DNA from: Mycobacterium sp. 852014-50255_SCH5639931
Lineage (GTDB): Bacteria; Actinomycetota; Actinomycetes; Mycobacteriales; Mycobacteriaceae
DNA: 64,000 nucleotides
Assembly: GCF_001665605.1 (NCBI RefSeq)
Contig: NZ_LZSV01000002.1
Location: forward strand, 422,825-486,824
Direction of reading: 5' to 3'
The notes under the pieces are model-generated. The model was not told the DNA's origin, ran no database searches, and saw only the letters and a list, made by a program, of their open reading frames with translations. A program made the translations under genes and the position numbers. How positions within the stretch are numbered: position 1 is the first letter of the stretch; every line of letters begins with the position of its first letter. Below, in pieces: positions 37,074 through 49,932 of the stretch.

Positions 37074-38053
37074 TAGGCGTCCCCGTCGAATAGCCCCGTG
37101 ACGGAGCCGTTTTCGAAGACGGCGCGAATGGTGCTGGCCAACAGCGGCGCGATGGACAGGACGGTGAGCTGGGGGAAGCGCTTCTCCTCGCCGATCGGCA
37201 GCGTGTTGGTGACGATCACCTCGCGAGCACCCGAGGCCGCGAGCCGCTCGGCGGCCGGGTCGGACAGCACGCCGTGGGTGGCCGCGATGATGACGTCGGC
37301 GGCGCCGTCATCGCGCAACAGCTGCACAGCGCCGGCAATGGTGCCGCCGGTGTCGATCATGTCGTCGATCAGCACGCAGGTCCTGCCCTGCACCTCGCCG
37401 ACGACGCGGTTGGACACCACCTGGTTGGGCACCCGAGGATCCCGGGTCTTGTGGATGAAGGCCAGCGGGACGCCACCCAATGCGTCGGCCCACTTCTCGG
37501 CGATGCGCACCCGGCCCGAGTCTGGGGAGACGACCACCATGTTTCCGTCCGGGTAGTTGTCCCGGATGTATCCGGTGAGCAGGTTCTGCCCGCGCATGTG
37601 GTCGACCGGGCCGTCGAAGAAACCCTGGATCTGGTCGGTGTGCAGGTCCACGGTCACGATCCGATCGGCGCCCGCCGTCTTGAGCAGGTCGGCGACCAGT
37701 CGCGCCGAGATCGGTTCGCGGCCGCGATGCTTCTTGTCCTGGCGGGCGTAGGGGTAGAACGGCATGACGGCGGTGATCCGCTTGGCGCTGCCCCGCTTGA
37801 GCGCGTCGATCATGATCAGCTGTTCCATCAGCCAGTCGTTCACCGGCGCCGGGGCCGACTGCAGGACGAACGCGTCGCACCCGCGGACCGACTCGTTGAA
37901 CCGGACGAAGATCTCGCCGTTGGCGAACTCCCGCGCCGTCTGAGCGGTGACGTGGACGTCGAGCTCCTTTGCCACCTGCTCGGCCAACTCCGGGTGCGCA
38001 CGGCCGGAGAAGAGCATCAGGTTTTTGCGGTTGTCGGTCCAGTCGTGGCTCAA
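37073..38053 (-). CDS. prs: Ribose-phosphate pyrophosphokinase
   Basis: 326 residues from TTG 38053. Motifs of class I PRPP synthetase: FSGRAHPELAEQVAKEL, EIFVRFNESVRGCDAFVLQS, the flexible catalytic loop region PYARQDKKHRGREPISARLVADLL, and the PRPP-binding signature CVLIDDMIDTGGT (about 219-231). It makes PRPP for nucleotides, histidine and tryptophan, and in mycobacteria for the decaprenyl-phosphoryl arabinose of the wall. It follows glmU by 91 bp, as in M. tuberculosis. Confidence 0.97.
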   Translation of the reverse strand: MSHDWTDNRKNLMLFSGRAHPELAEQVAKELDVHVTAQTAREFANGEIFVRFNESVRGCDAFVLQSAPAPVNDWLMEQLIMIDALKRGSAKRITAVMPFYPYARQDKKHRGREPISARLVADLLKTAGADRIVTVDLHTDQIQGFFDGPVDHMRGQNLLTGYIRDNYPDGNMVVVSPDSGRVRIAEKWADALGGVPLAFIHKTRDPRVPNQVVSNRVVGEVQGRTCVLIDDMIDTGGTIAGAVQLLRDDGAADVIIAATHGVLSDPAAERLAASGAREVIVTNTLPIGEEKRFPQLTVLSIAPLLASTIRAVFENGSVTGLFDGDA

Positions 38054-38144
38054 CGCGCTGCCCTCGCCGTTCGGATCAGAAGTGGATGGCCAATCGTACG
38101 TAGCGAATGGTACGGAAATGTGGCCGGGTTACCAGATACCAAAG

Positions 38145-39632
38145 TCACGATGTCGATTCGGGCTCGGATGTGTCGCCGGTGGCCCCGGCTGGTTTTCGGG
38201 TCGCCTTTTCGGCCGCTTCGGCGGCCGCGCTGCCCGGCCGTTTGCGCTGCACCCAGCCCTCGATGTTGCGTTGCGGTCCGGCGGACACCGCCAGTGCGCC
38301 CGGGGGGACGTCGTCGCGGACCACGGTTCCCGCGCCGGTGTATGCCCCGTCCCCGACCGTCACCGGGGCGACGAACATGGTGTCCGACCCGGTGCGTACG
38401 TGCGAGCCGATCGTGGTGCGCCGCTTGTTGGTGCCGTCGTAGTTGACGAAGACGCTGGACGCTCCGATGTTGCTGTGCTCGCCGATGTCGGCGTCGCCGA
38501 CGTAGGTCAGGTGCGGAACTTTCGTGCCGGTGCCGATCGTCGAGTTCTTGGTCTCGACGAACGCGCCGAGCTTGCCGTCGTCGCCCAACGCCGTCCCGGG
38601 CCGCAGGTAGGTGAAGGGGCCGACCGTGGCGCCGGCGCCGATGGCCGACGAGGTGCCGTGGGTGCGCACCACCGATGCACCGTCGCCGACGGTGACGTCG
38701 GTGAGCGTGGTGTCGGGGCCGACGACGCAGTGGCCGCCGAGCTGGGTGCGGCCCAGCAGCTGGGTGCCGGGGTGGAGGACGGTGTCGCGGCCGATCGTGA
38801 CGTCGACGTCGATCCAGGTGGTCGCGGGGTCGACGATGGTCACCCCGGCCATCTGGTGGGCGGCGACGATCCGCCGGTTGAGTTCGGCGCCCAGTTGCGC
38901 GAGCTGGACGCGGTTGTTGACGCCGGCGACCAGGGCGCTGTCGTCGACGCGCTGGGCGTGGACGGCCTGCCCGTCGCCGCGCAGGATCGAGATGACGTCG
39001 GTCAAATACAGCTCCTGCTGGGCGTTGTTGGAGCTCAGCCGGCTCAGCGCGGAGCGCAGCGCCGCGACGTCGAAGGCGTAGACGCCGGCGTTGACCTCGC
39101 GGATTTCACGCTGGAAGGGTGTCGCGTCGGCGTGTTCCACGATCGCGGTGACCTCGTTGTCCTGGGTGCGCAGGATGCGGCCGTACCCGGTGGGGTCGGC
39201 GAGCGTCGTGGTGAGCACGGTCGCGGCGGCCGATCCCGCGTTGTGGGTCGCGATCAGGTCGGCCACGGTGTCGGAGTCCAGCAGCGGCGTATCGCCGGAG
39301 GTCACGACGACCACGCCGGCGTAGTCCTCGGGCAGCGCGGACAGGCCGCACAGCACCGCGTGGCCGGTACCGAGCGGGCGGTCCTGCAGGGAGACCTCGA
39401 TGCCGCGCCCCAGGTCGTCGGCCCACTCGGCGACGAGCGGGGAGATGCGCTGGTGGTCGTGGCCCAGGACCACCACCAGGTGTTGCGGCGCGACCTTGGT
39501 GATCGCGTGCAGCAGGTGGGACAGCATGCTGCGACCGGCGATCGTGTGCAGCACCTTGGGGGTGTCCGACCGCATCCGGGTGCCGGGCCCGGCCGCGAGC
39601 ACCAGGACCGCGGTATCACCACGAGACGCCAT
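38145..39632 (-). CDS. glmU: Bifunctional GlmU: glucosamine-1-P acetyltransferase / GlcNAc-1-P uridyltransferase
   Basis: 495 residues from ATG 39632, with a GAGGAG ribosome-binding site; the frame extends upstream to 39734 without one. N-terminal uridyltransferase domain: [21 protein letters not shown] (11-31, with the conserved GxGTRM and Lys) and SGDTPLLD. The C-terminal left-handed beta-helix of hexapeptide repeats begins about residue 260 and carries acetyltransferase residues ([20 protein letters not shown]). The C-terminal tail is the low-complexity [14 protein letters not shown] form of mycobacteria. It supplies UDP-GlcNAc for peptidoglycan and the arabinogalactan linker. Confidence 0.97.
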   Translation of the reverse strand: MASRGDTAVLVLAAGPGTRMRSDTPKVLHTIAGRSMLSHLLHAITKVAPQHLVVVLGHDHQRISPLVAEWADDLGRGIEVSLQDRPLGTGHAVLCGLSALPEDYAGVVVVTSGDTPLLDSDTVADLIATHNAGSAAATVLTTTLADPTGYGRILRTQDNEVTAIVEHADATPFQREIREVNAGVYAFDVAALRSALSRLSSNNAQQELYLTDVISILRGDGQAVHAQRVDDSALVAGVNNRVQLAQLGAELNRRIVAAHQMAGVTIVDPATTWIDVDVTIGRDTVLHPGTQLLGRTQLGGHCVVGPDTTLTDVTVGDGASVVRTHGTSSAIGAGATVGPFTYLRPGTALGDDGKLGAFVETKNSTIGTGTKVPHLTYVGDADIGEHSNIGASSVFVNYDGTNKRRTTIGSHVRTGSDTMFVAPVTVGDGAYTGAGTVVRDDVPPGALAVSAGPQRNIEGWVQRKRPGSAAAEAAEKATRKPAGATGDTSEPESTS

Positions 39633-39819
39633 CAACTTCTCCTCAACCCCGGCGTGCGCTCTGGCACGACGACACGCCGTCAAGCGTGGCACTTCACCTG
39701 ATGTTGACGCAAAGACCGCGGCCTGGGCGATCACTCATGTCCACTCGCCGACTGTGGGGCCCAAAGTATGGAAACCGCCGCCTCGAATCGGGCATAGGTC
39801 CCACACTCGACGAGCCAAG

Positions 39820-39891
39820 CTCCGTCGCCAGGACTCGAACCTGAACTATCTGAACCAAAATCAGAGGTGCTGCCGATTACACCACGACGGA
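39820..39891 (-). tRNA. glnU: tRNA-Gln (anticodon TTG)
   Basis: A 72-nt cloverleaf on the minus strand. The acceptor arms TCCGTCG and CGACGGA pair fully, the anticodon stem TCTGA/TCAGA encloses a 7-base loop TTTTGGT with anticodon TTG, and the T arm CAGG-TTCGAGT-CCTG is standard. The base after the acceptor is G, the usual tRNA-Gln discriminator. No CCA is encoded. It lies 187 bp upstream of glmU on the same strand, the position it has in M. tuberculosis. Confidence 0.95.
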
Positions 39892-40005
39892 TTGCAAGCC
39901 TTCTGGGCCCGCGCCACCAACAGACTTTAGACGGTGCGCGGGCCGATCGCGGCGCCGAGGGAAAGACGGGCGGTTCGGTGCGGGCGACGCTATACGCTGA
40001 TTGAC

Positions 40006-40656
40006 GTGGCTGTTCTCGATAAGGAGCCGGACAAAGAGGCCCGCGCGCCGCGCGCCCGGATGACCGGTACCGAGCGCCGACAACAACTCATCGGCATCGC
40101 GCGCTCGCTGTTCGCCGAACGCGGTTATGAGGGCACCTCCATCGAGGAGATCGCGTTGCGCGCCAACGTGTCCAAGCCTGTCGTCTACGAGCACTTCGGC
40201 GGCAAGGAGGGGCTGTACGCCGTGGTCGTCGACCGCGAGATGTCGGCGCTGCTGGACGGCATCACGTCGTCGTTGACCAACAACCGGTCCCGGGTGCGGG
40301 TCGAGCGAGTCGCGCTGGCGCTGCTCACGTACGTCGAAGAGCGCACCGACGGCTTCCGCATCATGATCCGCGACTCACCGGCCGCGATCAGCTCGGGCAC
40401 CTACTCCAGCCTGCTCAACGACGCCGTCAACCAGGTCAGCTCCATCCTGGCCGGCGACTTCGCCCGTCGCGGCCTGGATCCTGAGCTGGCGCCGCTGTAC
40501 GCCCAGGCGCTGGTGGGCTCGGTCTCGATGACGGCCCAGTGGTGGCTCGATACGCGTGAGCCCAAGAAAGAAGTGGTCGCGGCGCACCTGGTCAACCTGA
40601 TGTGGAACGGGCTGACCCATCTGGAAGCCGACCCCCGGCTGCAGGACGACGGTTAG
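40006..40656 (+). CDS. TetR family regulator (Rv1019-like)
   Basis: 216 residues from GTG 40006; the frame is open further upstream, but this start gives the M. tuberculosis Rv1019 N-terminus. Helix-turn-helix: RRQQLIGIARSLFAERGYEGTSIEEIALRANVSKPVVYEHFGGKEGLYAVVV. The ligand domain (MTAQWWLDTREPKKEVVAAHLVNLMWNGL) is of the TetR_C type found in regulators of lipid-related genes. In M. tuberculosis Rv1019 is reported as an autorepressor. It converges with the broken decarboxylase gene, overlapping its last bases. Confidence 0.93.
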   Translation: MAVLDKEPDKEARAPRARMTGTERRQQLIGIARSLFAERGYEGTSIEEIALRANVSKPVVYEHFGGKEGLYAVVVDREMSALLDGITSSLTNNRSRVRVERVALALLTYVEERTDGFRIMIRDSPAAISSGTYSSLLNDAVNQVSSILAGDFARRGLDPELAPLYAQALVGSVSMTAQWWLDTREPKKEVVAAHLVNLMWNGLTHLEADPRLQDDG

Positions 40657-41698
40657 CCGCGGTCGCGGGCCGCCAGATCGGCGATCGTTTCGCGGCGGAC
40701 CAGTTCGCGGGCCCGGCCGTTGCTCACGCCGACCACGGCCGGGCGGCCGACCAGGTTGTAGTTCGACGCCATGCTGTGGCCCGCCCGGGTTCCACCACGA
40801 CGCTCGGGCGGGGGAAGTGCTCGGCGGCGCAGGCCTCGTCCAGCGCGTCCTCGATGACGCGGGCCAGCTCGTCGAGGTCCAGCTCGGCGTCGCCCGCGAC
40901 GTAGGGGACGGCGTGCCCGCCCCCGAGGTTGAGTTCGGTGAGGATGACGCCGTGCCGGGCCCGGATGTCGGCCATGGCGGCGATCAGCCGGTGAATCGCC
41001 TCGCCGTAGAGCGCCGGGTCGGTGACCTGCGAGCCGATGTGGCAGTGCAGCCCGACCAGGTCGAGGATCGGGTGGGCCAGCGCCCGCCTCACGGCGTCGG
41101 CGGCGTGGCCGCCGGCGAGAGTGAACCCGAACTTCTGGTCGCTGATACCCGTGGTGACCGCTCGGTGTCCGTGGATGTCGATGTCCGGGGTGACCCTGAT
41201 GAGCACCGGCTGACGCGGGCGGGCCACGCCCGCGAGGTAGGCGATCTCCATGCACGAATCCACCACGATCCGCCCCACCCCGGCGCGGACCGCGTCGCGC
41301 AACTCGTCGGGCGATTTCGCGTTGCCGTGCATGATGATCCGCGCCGGGGCGATTCCACCGGCGAGGGCGACGGCCAGCTCACCGCTTGACCAGACGTCGA
41401 TACCGAGGCCCTCTTCGCGGACCCACCGGGCCATCGCGGTGGTCAGCAGCGACTTTCCGGCGTACACCACCTGGATGCCGCGCAGCGCCTTGCGGTAGCG
41501 GCGGGCGCGGCGCCGGAAGTCGGTTTCGTCGAGCACGTAGGCCGGGGTTCCGAACTCGTCGGCGATATCGGCCAGGGGCACACCGCCGACGCTGAGCCTG
41601 CCCTCCTCGTCGGGGTGGGCGGTGACGGGCCAGAGCGCGGGATCGAACCGCGGGGGAGCCGCGTGGCCCAGGGACGGCAGGATGTCCAGCAATGTCAT
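40653..41698 (-). pseudogene. Diaminopimelate decarboxylase-like gene (lysA paralogue) with internal deletion and frameshift
   Basis: From ATG 41698 the frame codes the PLP barrel of a group IV decarboxylase: YAGKSLLTTAMARW (PLP Lys), GLHCHIGSQ and LNLGGGHAVPYVAGD, up to VVVEPGRA. There it leaves homology and stops at 40724. In another frame the tail of the same family follows at once: HSMASNYNLVGRPAVVGVSNGR and VRRETIADLAARDRG, ending at 40653. Normal enzymes have roughly 110-130 residues between these parts, holding the C-terminal Cys and Tyr of the active site. The junction is near 40775-40785, so one deletion removed about 350 bp and shifted the frame. The essential lysA presumably lies elsewhere. 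Confidence 0.88.
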
Positions 41699-41805
41699 GA
41701 GTCCAACGTGCGCCCGCGTCGGGTCGGGGGCCGTCTTCCTAACGATCCCTTGACGGCGCCGGGGTCAAAATTGACGAATTCTGGCGCCCCTAGAATGGAT
41801 TCATC

Positions 41806-44800
41806 ATGACCGCACCGGGGCCTGCTCGCCCAGAACCCCCGATCGCGGGGCTCGTTGAATTGGCGCTCACCGCGCCGACCTTCCAGCAACTGATCGAAAG
41901 CGCGGCAGAGCGACCGGCCGAGCTGCACCTGGTGGGTCCAGCCAGCGCACGGCTTTTCGTCGCCAGCGCGCTGGAGCGGTTGGGTCCTCTGCTGGTAGTC
42001 ACCGCGACCGGGCGTGAAGCCGATGACCTGACCGCCGAACTGCGCGGCGTCTTCGGCGACGCCGTGGCGGCCTTCCCGTCCTGGGAGACCCTGCCGCACG
42101 AGCGGCTCTCTCCGGGCGTCGACACCGTCGGCGCCCGGCTCACGGTGCTGCGCCGGCTGGCCCACCCCGACGACACCCGGTTGGGTCCACCACTGCGCGC
42201 CGTGGTGACCGCCGTGCGCTCACTGCTGCAGCCGATGACGCCGCAGCTGGGCCTGCTCGAGCCAGTGACATTCAGCGTCGGCCAGGAGATCGCCTTCGAG
42301 GAGGTCGTCGCCCGGCTGGTCGAGCTGGCCTACACGCGGGTCGACATGGTCGGCCGGCGCGGCGAATTCGCCGTGCGCGGCGGGATTCTCGACGTCTTCC
42401 CGCCGACCGCCGAGCATCCGGTGCGCATCGAGTTCTGGGGCGACGAGGTCAGCGAGATGCGGATGTTCTCGGTCGCCGACCAGCGCTCCATACCCGAGAT
42501 CGAGGTCGAGACGGTCATCGCGGTGGCCTGCCGCGAACTGCTGCTGACCGACGACGTGCGGGAGCGGGCCGCCGCGCTGGCCGCCCGGCATTCCGGGGCC
42601 GAGCCCGCCATCACCGGCAGCGTCACCGACATGCTGGCCAAGCTGGGCGAGGGCATCGCGGTCGACGGCATGGAGGCGCTGCTGCCGGTCCTGCGGCCCG
42701 GCGAACACGCGCTGCTGACCGACCAACTGGCCGAGGGGACTCCGGTGCTGCTGTGTGACCCCGAAAAAGTGCGCACCCGGGCCGCCGACCTGATCAAGAC
42801 CGGCAGCGAGTTCCTCGAGGCGTCGTGGTCCGTCGCGGCGCTGGGCACCGACGCCCCCGTCGACGTCGCGCAGTTCGGCGGGTCGGGGTTCGCCGAGCTG
42901 GACGACGTGCACGCCGCGGCGGTGCGCTCGGGTCATCCCTGGTGGACGTTGAGCCAGTTGTCCGACGAGTCGGCGGTGGAGCTGGAGATCCGGGCGGCGC
43001 CGTCGGCCCGCGGGCATCAGCACGACATCGACGGCATCTTCGCCATGCTGCGCGCGCACGTATCGACCGGCGGGTACGCCGCGGTAGTCGCCCCGGGCGC
43101 CGGCACCGCCCATCGTGTCGTCGAGCGGCTGGCCGACTCCGACACCCCCGCGGCGATGCTGGAACCGGGCGCGGCCGACACCACACTCAAACCGGGGATC
43201 GTCAGCGTCCTCAAGGGCCCGCTGCACGACGGCGTCGTCATCCCGGGCGCCAACCTGGTCGTCATCACCGAGACCGACCTGACCGGCAGCCGGGCCACCG
43301 CCGTCGAGGGCAAGCGGCTGGCGGCCAAGCGCCGCAACACCGTCGATCCGCTGGCGCTGACGGCCGGGGACCTGGTGGTTCACGACCAGCACGGCATCGG
43401 CCGGTTCGTCGAGATGACGGAACGCACGGTCGGCGGCGCCCGGCGCGAGTACCTGGTGCTGGAGTACGCATCCAGCAAGCGGGGCGGCGGGTCGGACAAG
43501 CTGTACGTCCCGATGGACTCGCTGGACCAGCTGTCCCGGTACGTCGGCGGGCAGGCGCCCGCGCTGAGCAAGCTGGGCGGCAGCGACTGGGCCAACACCA
43601 AGACCAAGGCCCGCCGCGCCGTGCGCGAGATCGCCGGCGAGCTCGTCGCGCTGTACGCGAAACGGCAGGCCAGCGCCGGGCACGCCTTCGCGCCGGACAC
43701 CCCGTGGCAGGCCGAGATGGAGGACGCGTTCGGCTTCACCGAGACCGTCGACCAGCTCACCGCCATCACCGAGGTCAAGGCCGACATGGAGAAGCCGATC
43801 CCGATGGACCGGGTGATCTGCGGGGACGTCGGCTACGGCAAGACCGAGATCGCGGTGCGCGCGGCCTTCAAGGCCGTCCAGGACGGCAAGCAGGTCGCCG
43901 TGCTGGTGCCCACCACGCTGCTGGCCGACCAGCACCTGCAGACGTTCACCGATCGAATGGCCGGCTTCCCGGTGACCGTCAAGGGGCTCTCCCGGTTCAC
44001 CGACAACGCCGAGTCCCGCGCCGTGATCGAGGGCCTGGCAGACGGGTCGGTGGACGTGGTGATCGGCACGCACCGGCTGCTACAGACCGGGGTGCGCTGG
44101 AAGGACCTGGGCCTGGTCGTTGTCGACGAGGAGCAGCGGTTCGGCGTCGAACACAAGGAGTACATCAAGTCGCTGCGCACCCACGTCGACGTGCTGACCA
44201 TGAGCGCCACCCCGATCCCACGCACGCTGGAGATGAGTCTGGCGGGGATCCGCGAGATGTCGACCATCCTGACCCCGCCCGAAGAGCGCTATCCCGTGCT
44301 GACCTACGTCGGGCCGCACGACGACAAGCAGGTGGCGGCCGCCTTGCGGCGCGAGCTGCTGCGCGACGGGCAGGTCTTCTACGTGCACAACCGGGTGAGC
44401 TCCATCGACCGGACGGCGGCCCGGATCCGCGAGCTGGTGCCCGAGGCGCGGGTGGTCGTCGCGCACGGGCAGATGCCCGAGGAGCGGCTGGAACGCACCG
44501 TGCAGGGGTTCTGGAACCGCGAGTACGACATCCTGGTGTGCACGACGATCGTGGAGACCGGGCTGGACATCTCCAACGCCAACACGCTGATCGTCGAGCG
44601 CGCCGACACCTTCGGGCTTTCGCAGCTGCACCAGCTGCGCGGCCGGGTGGGGCGCAGCCGCGAGCGCGGGTACGCCTACTTCCTGTACCCGCAGCACGCG
44701 CCGCTGACCGAGACGGCCTACGACCGGCTGGCGACCATCGCGCAGAACAACGAGCTGGGCGCGGGCATGGCGGTCGCGTTGAAAGACCTCGAAATCCGTG

Positions 44801-45468
44801 GCGCCGGCAACGTGCTGGGCGTCGAGCAATCCGGGCACGTCGCCGGGGTCGGGTTCGACCTGTACGTGCGGCTGGTGGGAGAGGCCGTGGAGGCCTACCG
44901 AGCGGCCGCCGACGGCCAGACCGTCACCACCGCCGAGGAACCCAAGGATGTGCGGATCGACCTGCCTGTGGACGCCCACCTGCCGCCGGACTACATCGCC
45001 AGCGACCGGCTGCGGCTGGAGGCCTATCGGCGGCTGGCCGCCGCGGGCTCGGACAGCGAGATCGCGGCCGTGATTGAGGAACTCGTCGACCGCTATGGTG
45101 CGTTGCCCGAACCGGCCCTGCGCCTGGTGGCGGTCGCGCGGTTGCGGCTGCTGTGCCGCGGCGCCGGCATCACCGAGGTGTCGGCCCCGTCGGCGGCGAC
45201 CGTGCGGCTGTCGCCGATAACGCTGCCCGATTCGGCCCAGGTGCGCCTCAAGCGGATGTATCCGGCCGCGAGCTACCGCGCCACGACTTCCACGGTGCAG
45301 GTGCCCATCCCGCGGGACGGGGGCGTCGGTGCGGCACGCATCCGCGACGTGGAGTTGGCGCAGATGGTGGCCAACCTGGTGACGGCGCTGCAAGGTAAAC
45401 CCCAGACGGATATTGATATAACGAGTTCACCTGCAGCGATGGCCAGTGAGGAGCGGCAAGCGCGATGA
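41806..45468 (+). CDS. mfd: Transcription-repair coupling factor Mfd
   Basis: 1,220 residues from ATG 41806, normal length. Order: UvrB-like N-terminal modules (~1-400), RNA polymerase-interaction domain ([20 protein letters not shown]), then a RecG-like helicase: [19 protein letters not shown] (Walker A), [14 protein letters not shown] (DEEQ box), [29 protein letters not shown] and [23 protein letters not shown] (motif VI with the TRG motif region). The C-terminal TRCF domain follows. Mfd removes stalled RNA polymerase at lesions and recruits UvrA; in mycobacteria it is also proposed to speed resistance mutations. Confidence 0.98.
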   Translation: MTAPGPARPEPPIAGLVELALTAPTFQQLIESAAERPAELHLVGPASARLFVASALERLGPLLVVTATGREADDLTAELRGVFGDAVAAFPSWETLPHERLSPGVDTVGARLTVLRRLAHPDDTRLGPPLRAVVTAVRSLLQPMTPQLGLLEPVTFSVGQEIAFEEVVARLVELAYTRVDMVGRRGEFAVRGGILDVFPPTAEHPVRIEFWGDEVSEMRMFSVADQRSIPEIEVETVIAVACRELLLTDDVRERAAALAARHSGAEPAITGSVTDMLAKLGEGIAVDGMEALLPVLRPGEHALLTDQLAEGTPVLLCDPEKVRTRAADLIKTGSEFLEASWSVAALGTDAPVDVAQFGGSGFAELDDVHAAAVRSGHPWWTLSQLSDESAVELEIRAAPSARGHQHDIDGIFAMLRAHVSTGGYAAVVAPGAGTAHRVVERLADSDTPAAMLEPGAADTTLKPGIVSVLKGPLHDGVVIPGANLVVITETDLTGSRATAVEGKRLAAKRRNTVDPLALTAGDLVVHDQHGIGRFVEMTERTVGGARREYLVLEYASSKRGGGSDKLYVPMDSLDQLSRYVGGQAPALSKLGGSDWANTKTKARRAVREIAGELVALYAKRQASAGHAFAPDTPWQAEMEDAFGFTETVDQLTAITEVKADMEKPIPMDRVICGDVGYGKTEIAVRAAFKAVQDGKQVAVLVPTTLLADQHLQTFTDRMAGFPVTVKGLSRFTDNAESRAVIEGLADGSVDVVIGTHRLLQTGVRWKDLGLVVVDEEQRFGVEHKEYIKSLRTHVDVLTMSATPIPRTLEMSLAGIREMSTILTPPEERYPVLTYVGPHDDKQVAAALRRELLRDGQVFYVHNRVSSIDRTAARIRELVPEARVVVAHGQMPEERLERTVQGFWNREYDILVCTTIVETGLDISNANTLIVERADTFGLSQLHQLRGRVGRSRERGYAYFLYPQHAPLTETAYDRLATIAQNNELGAGMAVALKDLEIRGAGNVLGVEQSGHVAGVGFDLYVRLVGEAVEAYRAAADGQTVTTAEEPKDVRIDLPVDAHLPPDYIASDRLRLEAYRRLAAAGSDSEIAAVIEELVDRYGALPEPALRLVAVARLRLLCRGAGITEVSAPSAATVRLSPITLPDSAQVRLKRMYPAASYRATTSTVQVPIPRDGGVGAARIRDVELAQMVANLVTALQGKPQTDIDITSSPAAMASEERQAR

Positions 45469-45541
45469 TCCGCGCCGGCGACGATACAAAGCGATGCGAT
45501 GGGGTGGGGGCACCACCCGCTGGCGGGGGAGAGCGGCGCCC

Positions 45542-46528
45542 ATGATCGTCGTCTTGTTCGACCCCCGCCGCCCGTCGCTGGTGCCGGTCGAGGCCATCGA
45601 ACACCTCAGCGGTGAGGTGCAGTACACCGAGGAGATGCCCGTCGCGGTGCCGTGGTCGCTGCCCGCGGCGCGTCCGGTGCATGCCGGGGACCCCGATGAT
45701 CCAGCGCCGGTGCTGCTGTCGTCGGACCCCGAGCATCCCGCCGTCACCGCCCGGCTGGCGGCCGGCGCCCGGTTGATCTCCGCGCCGGAGACACCGCGCG
45801 GCGAACGACTGGTCGACGTGGTGGCCATGATGGACAAACTGCGCACAGCCGGACCGTGGGAGAGCGAGCAGACTCACGACTCGTTGCGCAGGTTTCTGCT
45901 CGAGGAGACCTACGAACTGTTGGACGCGGTCCGCAGCGGCAGCGCAGATCAGCTGCGCGAAGAACTCGGCGACGTGTTGCTGCAGGTGCTCTTTCACGCG
46001 CGCATCGCAGAGGACGCCCCGCAACTTCCCTTCACCATCGATGACGTCGCCGTCACGCTGATGCGAAAGTTGGGCAATCGGGTTCCGGGTGTGCTTGCGG
46101 GTCAGACCATTTCGCTCGAAGAGCAATTGGCCCAATGGGAAGAGCGCAAGGCGGCCGAAAAGCCGCGCAAATACGTGATGGACGAGGTGCATACCGGGCA
46201 GCCGGCGCTGGCGTTGGCTCAGAAGGTGATTCAGCGTGCCGAGAAGGCCGGCCTGCCCGCCGATCTCATCCCCGCCGAGATCACCTCCATCTCGGTGTCG
46301 GCCGATGGTGACGCGGAAAGCGCGCTGCGCACGGCGGTTCTGGAGTTCGTGGACACGGTCCGCGCAGTCGAGCGGGCGATCGCCGCGACGCGCCGCGGCG
46401 CGGGTGTTCCGGAGGAATTCGACGTCGCCCCGCTCGGCGAGGTCACCGAAGACGAGTGGCGTGAGCACTGGCCGTCGGACGAGGTGGTCGACGAGTCTGC
46501 GGCGGATGCGGTTGCCGACGACGCCTGA
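45542..46528 (+). CDS. mazG: Nucleoside triphosphate pyrophosphohydrolase MazG
   Basis: 328 residues from ATG 45542; the upstream in-frame part overlaps mfd and has no homology. The N-terminal region (MIVVLFDPRRPSLVPVEAIEHL) is the mycobacterial extension. The MazG fold follows with the metal-binding EEXXE-type pattern (FLLEETYELLDAVRSGSADQLREELGDVLLQVLFHARIA), where E-E-E-D ligands are conserved. It hydrolyses aberrant NTPs including 5-OH-dCTP. The C-terminus (TEDEWREHWPS) matches Rv1021. It is 73 bp after mfd in the same direction. Confidence 0.95.
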   Translation: MIVVLFDPRRPSLVPVEAIEHLSGEVQYTEEMPVAVPWSLPAARPVHAGDPDDPAPVLLSSDPEHPAVTARLAAGARLISAPETPRGERLVDVVAMMDKLRTAGPWESEQTHDSLRRFLLEETYELLDAVRSGSADQLREELGDVLLQVLFHARIAEDAPQLPFTIDDVAVTLMRKLGNRVPGVLAGQTISLEEQLAQWEERKAAEKPRKYVMDEVHTGQPALALAQKVIQRAEKAGLPADLIPAEITSISVSADGDAESALRTAVLEFVDTVRAVERAIAATRRGAGVPEEFDVAPLGEVTEDEWREHWPSDEVVDESAADAVADDA

Positions 46529-46670
46529 GGGCTCAAGCTGCGCGTCGGCTAATCGATAGTTTGCCGAAATCGTGCGCCGGCCGCCCCGATAGGGCCGGGC
46601 AGCACCGCAACCCGTGGGACGATGGTTGTGCGGAAGTTGGTGCCGGGGAGTCGAGGGAGCTTTAACCAGC

Positions 46671-48760
<2,090 letters not shown>

Positions 48761-48761
48761 C

Positions 48762-49451
48762 TTGCCCGCCAAGCCGGATCCGAAACGGCGCTCCCCGGCA
48801 TCGCGCCCGGGGAAGGCCGGGGATTCGGTTCGGCGCCGCCGCACGGCCAAGCCGTCTTCCAAGCCGTCCCAAACCGCGAAGCAGCCCAGCGCGCGGTCGG
48901 TCGAGCATGTCGTCGAGCCCATCAAGCGACAGGCGGTCGAATCGGTGGAACAGCGGTCCGAGCAGCGGCTGGGTTTCACCGCGCGGCGGGCGGCGGTGCT
49001 CGCCGCTGTCGTCTGCGTGCTGACGCTCACCATCGCCGGTCCGGTGCGGACCTACTTTGCACAGCGCACGGAGATGAATCAGTTGATGGCAAGCGAAGCC
49101 GCGTTGCGCGCTCAGATCGCCGAACTCGAGCAGAAGAAGGCCAAACTCGGTGATCCGGCCTACATCGCCGCGCAGGCGCGCGAGCGGCTCGGCTTCGTGA
49201 AGCCGGGCGACATCCCGTTCCAGGTCCAGCTGCCCGCGACCGCGGCGACACCTTCCGAGCCGGGAAACCAGACGGCGAAACCCGCCAACAGCGATCCCTG
49301 GTACACGTCGCTCTGGCACACCATCGCCGACGCGCCACACCTGCCGCCGGCCAATGTTCCCCCGGCCGAAGTCCCGCCCGCCCCATCGGAACCGGGCCCA
49401 GCCGGTCCCGTTCCGCCGGGCCCATCGAACCCCACGGCGCCCGGTGGTTGA
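48762..49451 (+). CDS. FtsB/DivIC-like cell-division septum protein
   Basis: 229 residues. TTG 48762, one base after eno, is chosen because GGAGG stands 9 bp upstream; ATG 48741 inside eno is the alternative. Basic Pro/Lys/Ser-rich cytosolic N-terminus (~75 residues), one membrane helix (RRAAVLAAVVCVLTLTIAGPV), then a coiled coil (QRTEMNQLMASEAALRAQIAELEQKKAKL) and the FtsB-like DPAYIAAQARERLGFVKPGD segment; the C-terminus is Pro-rich. In the divisome FtsB-like proteins bind FtsL and FtsQ. Equivalent to Rv1024. Its stop overlaps the DUF501 GTG by 8 bp. Confidence 0.9.
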   Translation: MPAKPDPKRRSPASRPGKAGDSVRRRRTAKPSSKPSQTAKQPSARSVEHVVEPIKRQAVESVEQRSEQRLGFTARRAAVLAAVVCVLTLTIAGPVRTYFAQRTEMNQLMASEAALRAQIAELEQKKAKLGDPAYIAAQARERLGFVKPGDIPFQVQLPATAATPSEPGNQTAKPANSDPWYTSLWHTIADAPHLPPANVPPAEVPPAPSEPGPAGPVPPGPSNPTAPGG

Positions 49452-49932
49452 TCGTGCCGACCTGGAGGCCGTGGCGCGTCAGCTCGGGCGTGAGCCGCGC
49501 GGCGTGCTCGAGATTGCTTACCGCTGCCCCAACGGCGAGCCCGGCGTGGTGAAGACCGCACCGAAACTTCCTGACGGCACGCCGTTTCCGACGCTGTACT
49601 ACCTGACACATCCGGTGTTGACCGCGGCCGCGAGCAGGCTGGAAACGACAGGCTTGATGCGTGAGATGACCGAGCGGCTGCGGCGTGACCCGGAACTGGC
49701 AGCCGCGTACCGGCGAGCCCACGAGTCGTATCTGGCCGAACGGGACGCGATCGAGCCGCTGGGCACAACGTTTTCCGGTGGCGGAATGCCGGACCGGGTC
49801 AAGTGCCTGCACGTGCTGATCGCGCACTCGCTGGCCAAGGGGCCCGGTTGCAATCCACTCGGTGACGAGGCGCTGGCGATCCTGGCCCCCGAGCCGGCAA
49901 TGGCGGGTGTTTTGCCGGCGGGCCAATGGTGA
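49444..49932 (+). CDS. DUF501 protein
   Basis: 162 residues from GTG 49444, overlapping the FtsB-like stop. The family is recognisable from PRGVLEIAYRCPNGEPGVVKTAPKLPDGTPFPTLYYLTHPVL and the Cys/His-containing KCLHVLIAHSLAKGPGCNPLGDEAL segment; these residues could bind a metal, but no function is established. It matches Rv1025, always between the FtsB-like gene and ppx. Its stop overlaps the ppx ATG by 7 bp. Confidence 0.88.
   Translation: MVDRADLEAVARQLGREPRGVLEIAYRCPNGEPGVVKTAPKLPDGTPFPTLYYLTHPVLTAAASRLETTGLMREMTERLRRDPELAAAYRRAHESYLAERDAIEPLGTTFSGGGMPDRVKCLHVLIAHSLAKGPGCNPLGDEALAILAPEPAMAGVLPAGQW

Noticed and set aside
42220..44073. 617-codon minus-strand frame inside mfd
   Set aside because: Antisense shadow of mfd with His/Arg/Gly-rich composition and no motifs.
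49354..49443. Upstream extension of the DUF501 gene
   Set aside because: Lies over the Pro-rich end of the FtsB-like gene; the family begins at GTG 49444.
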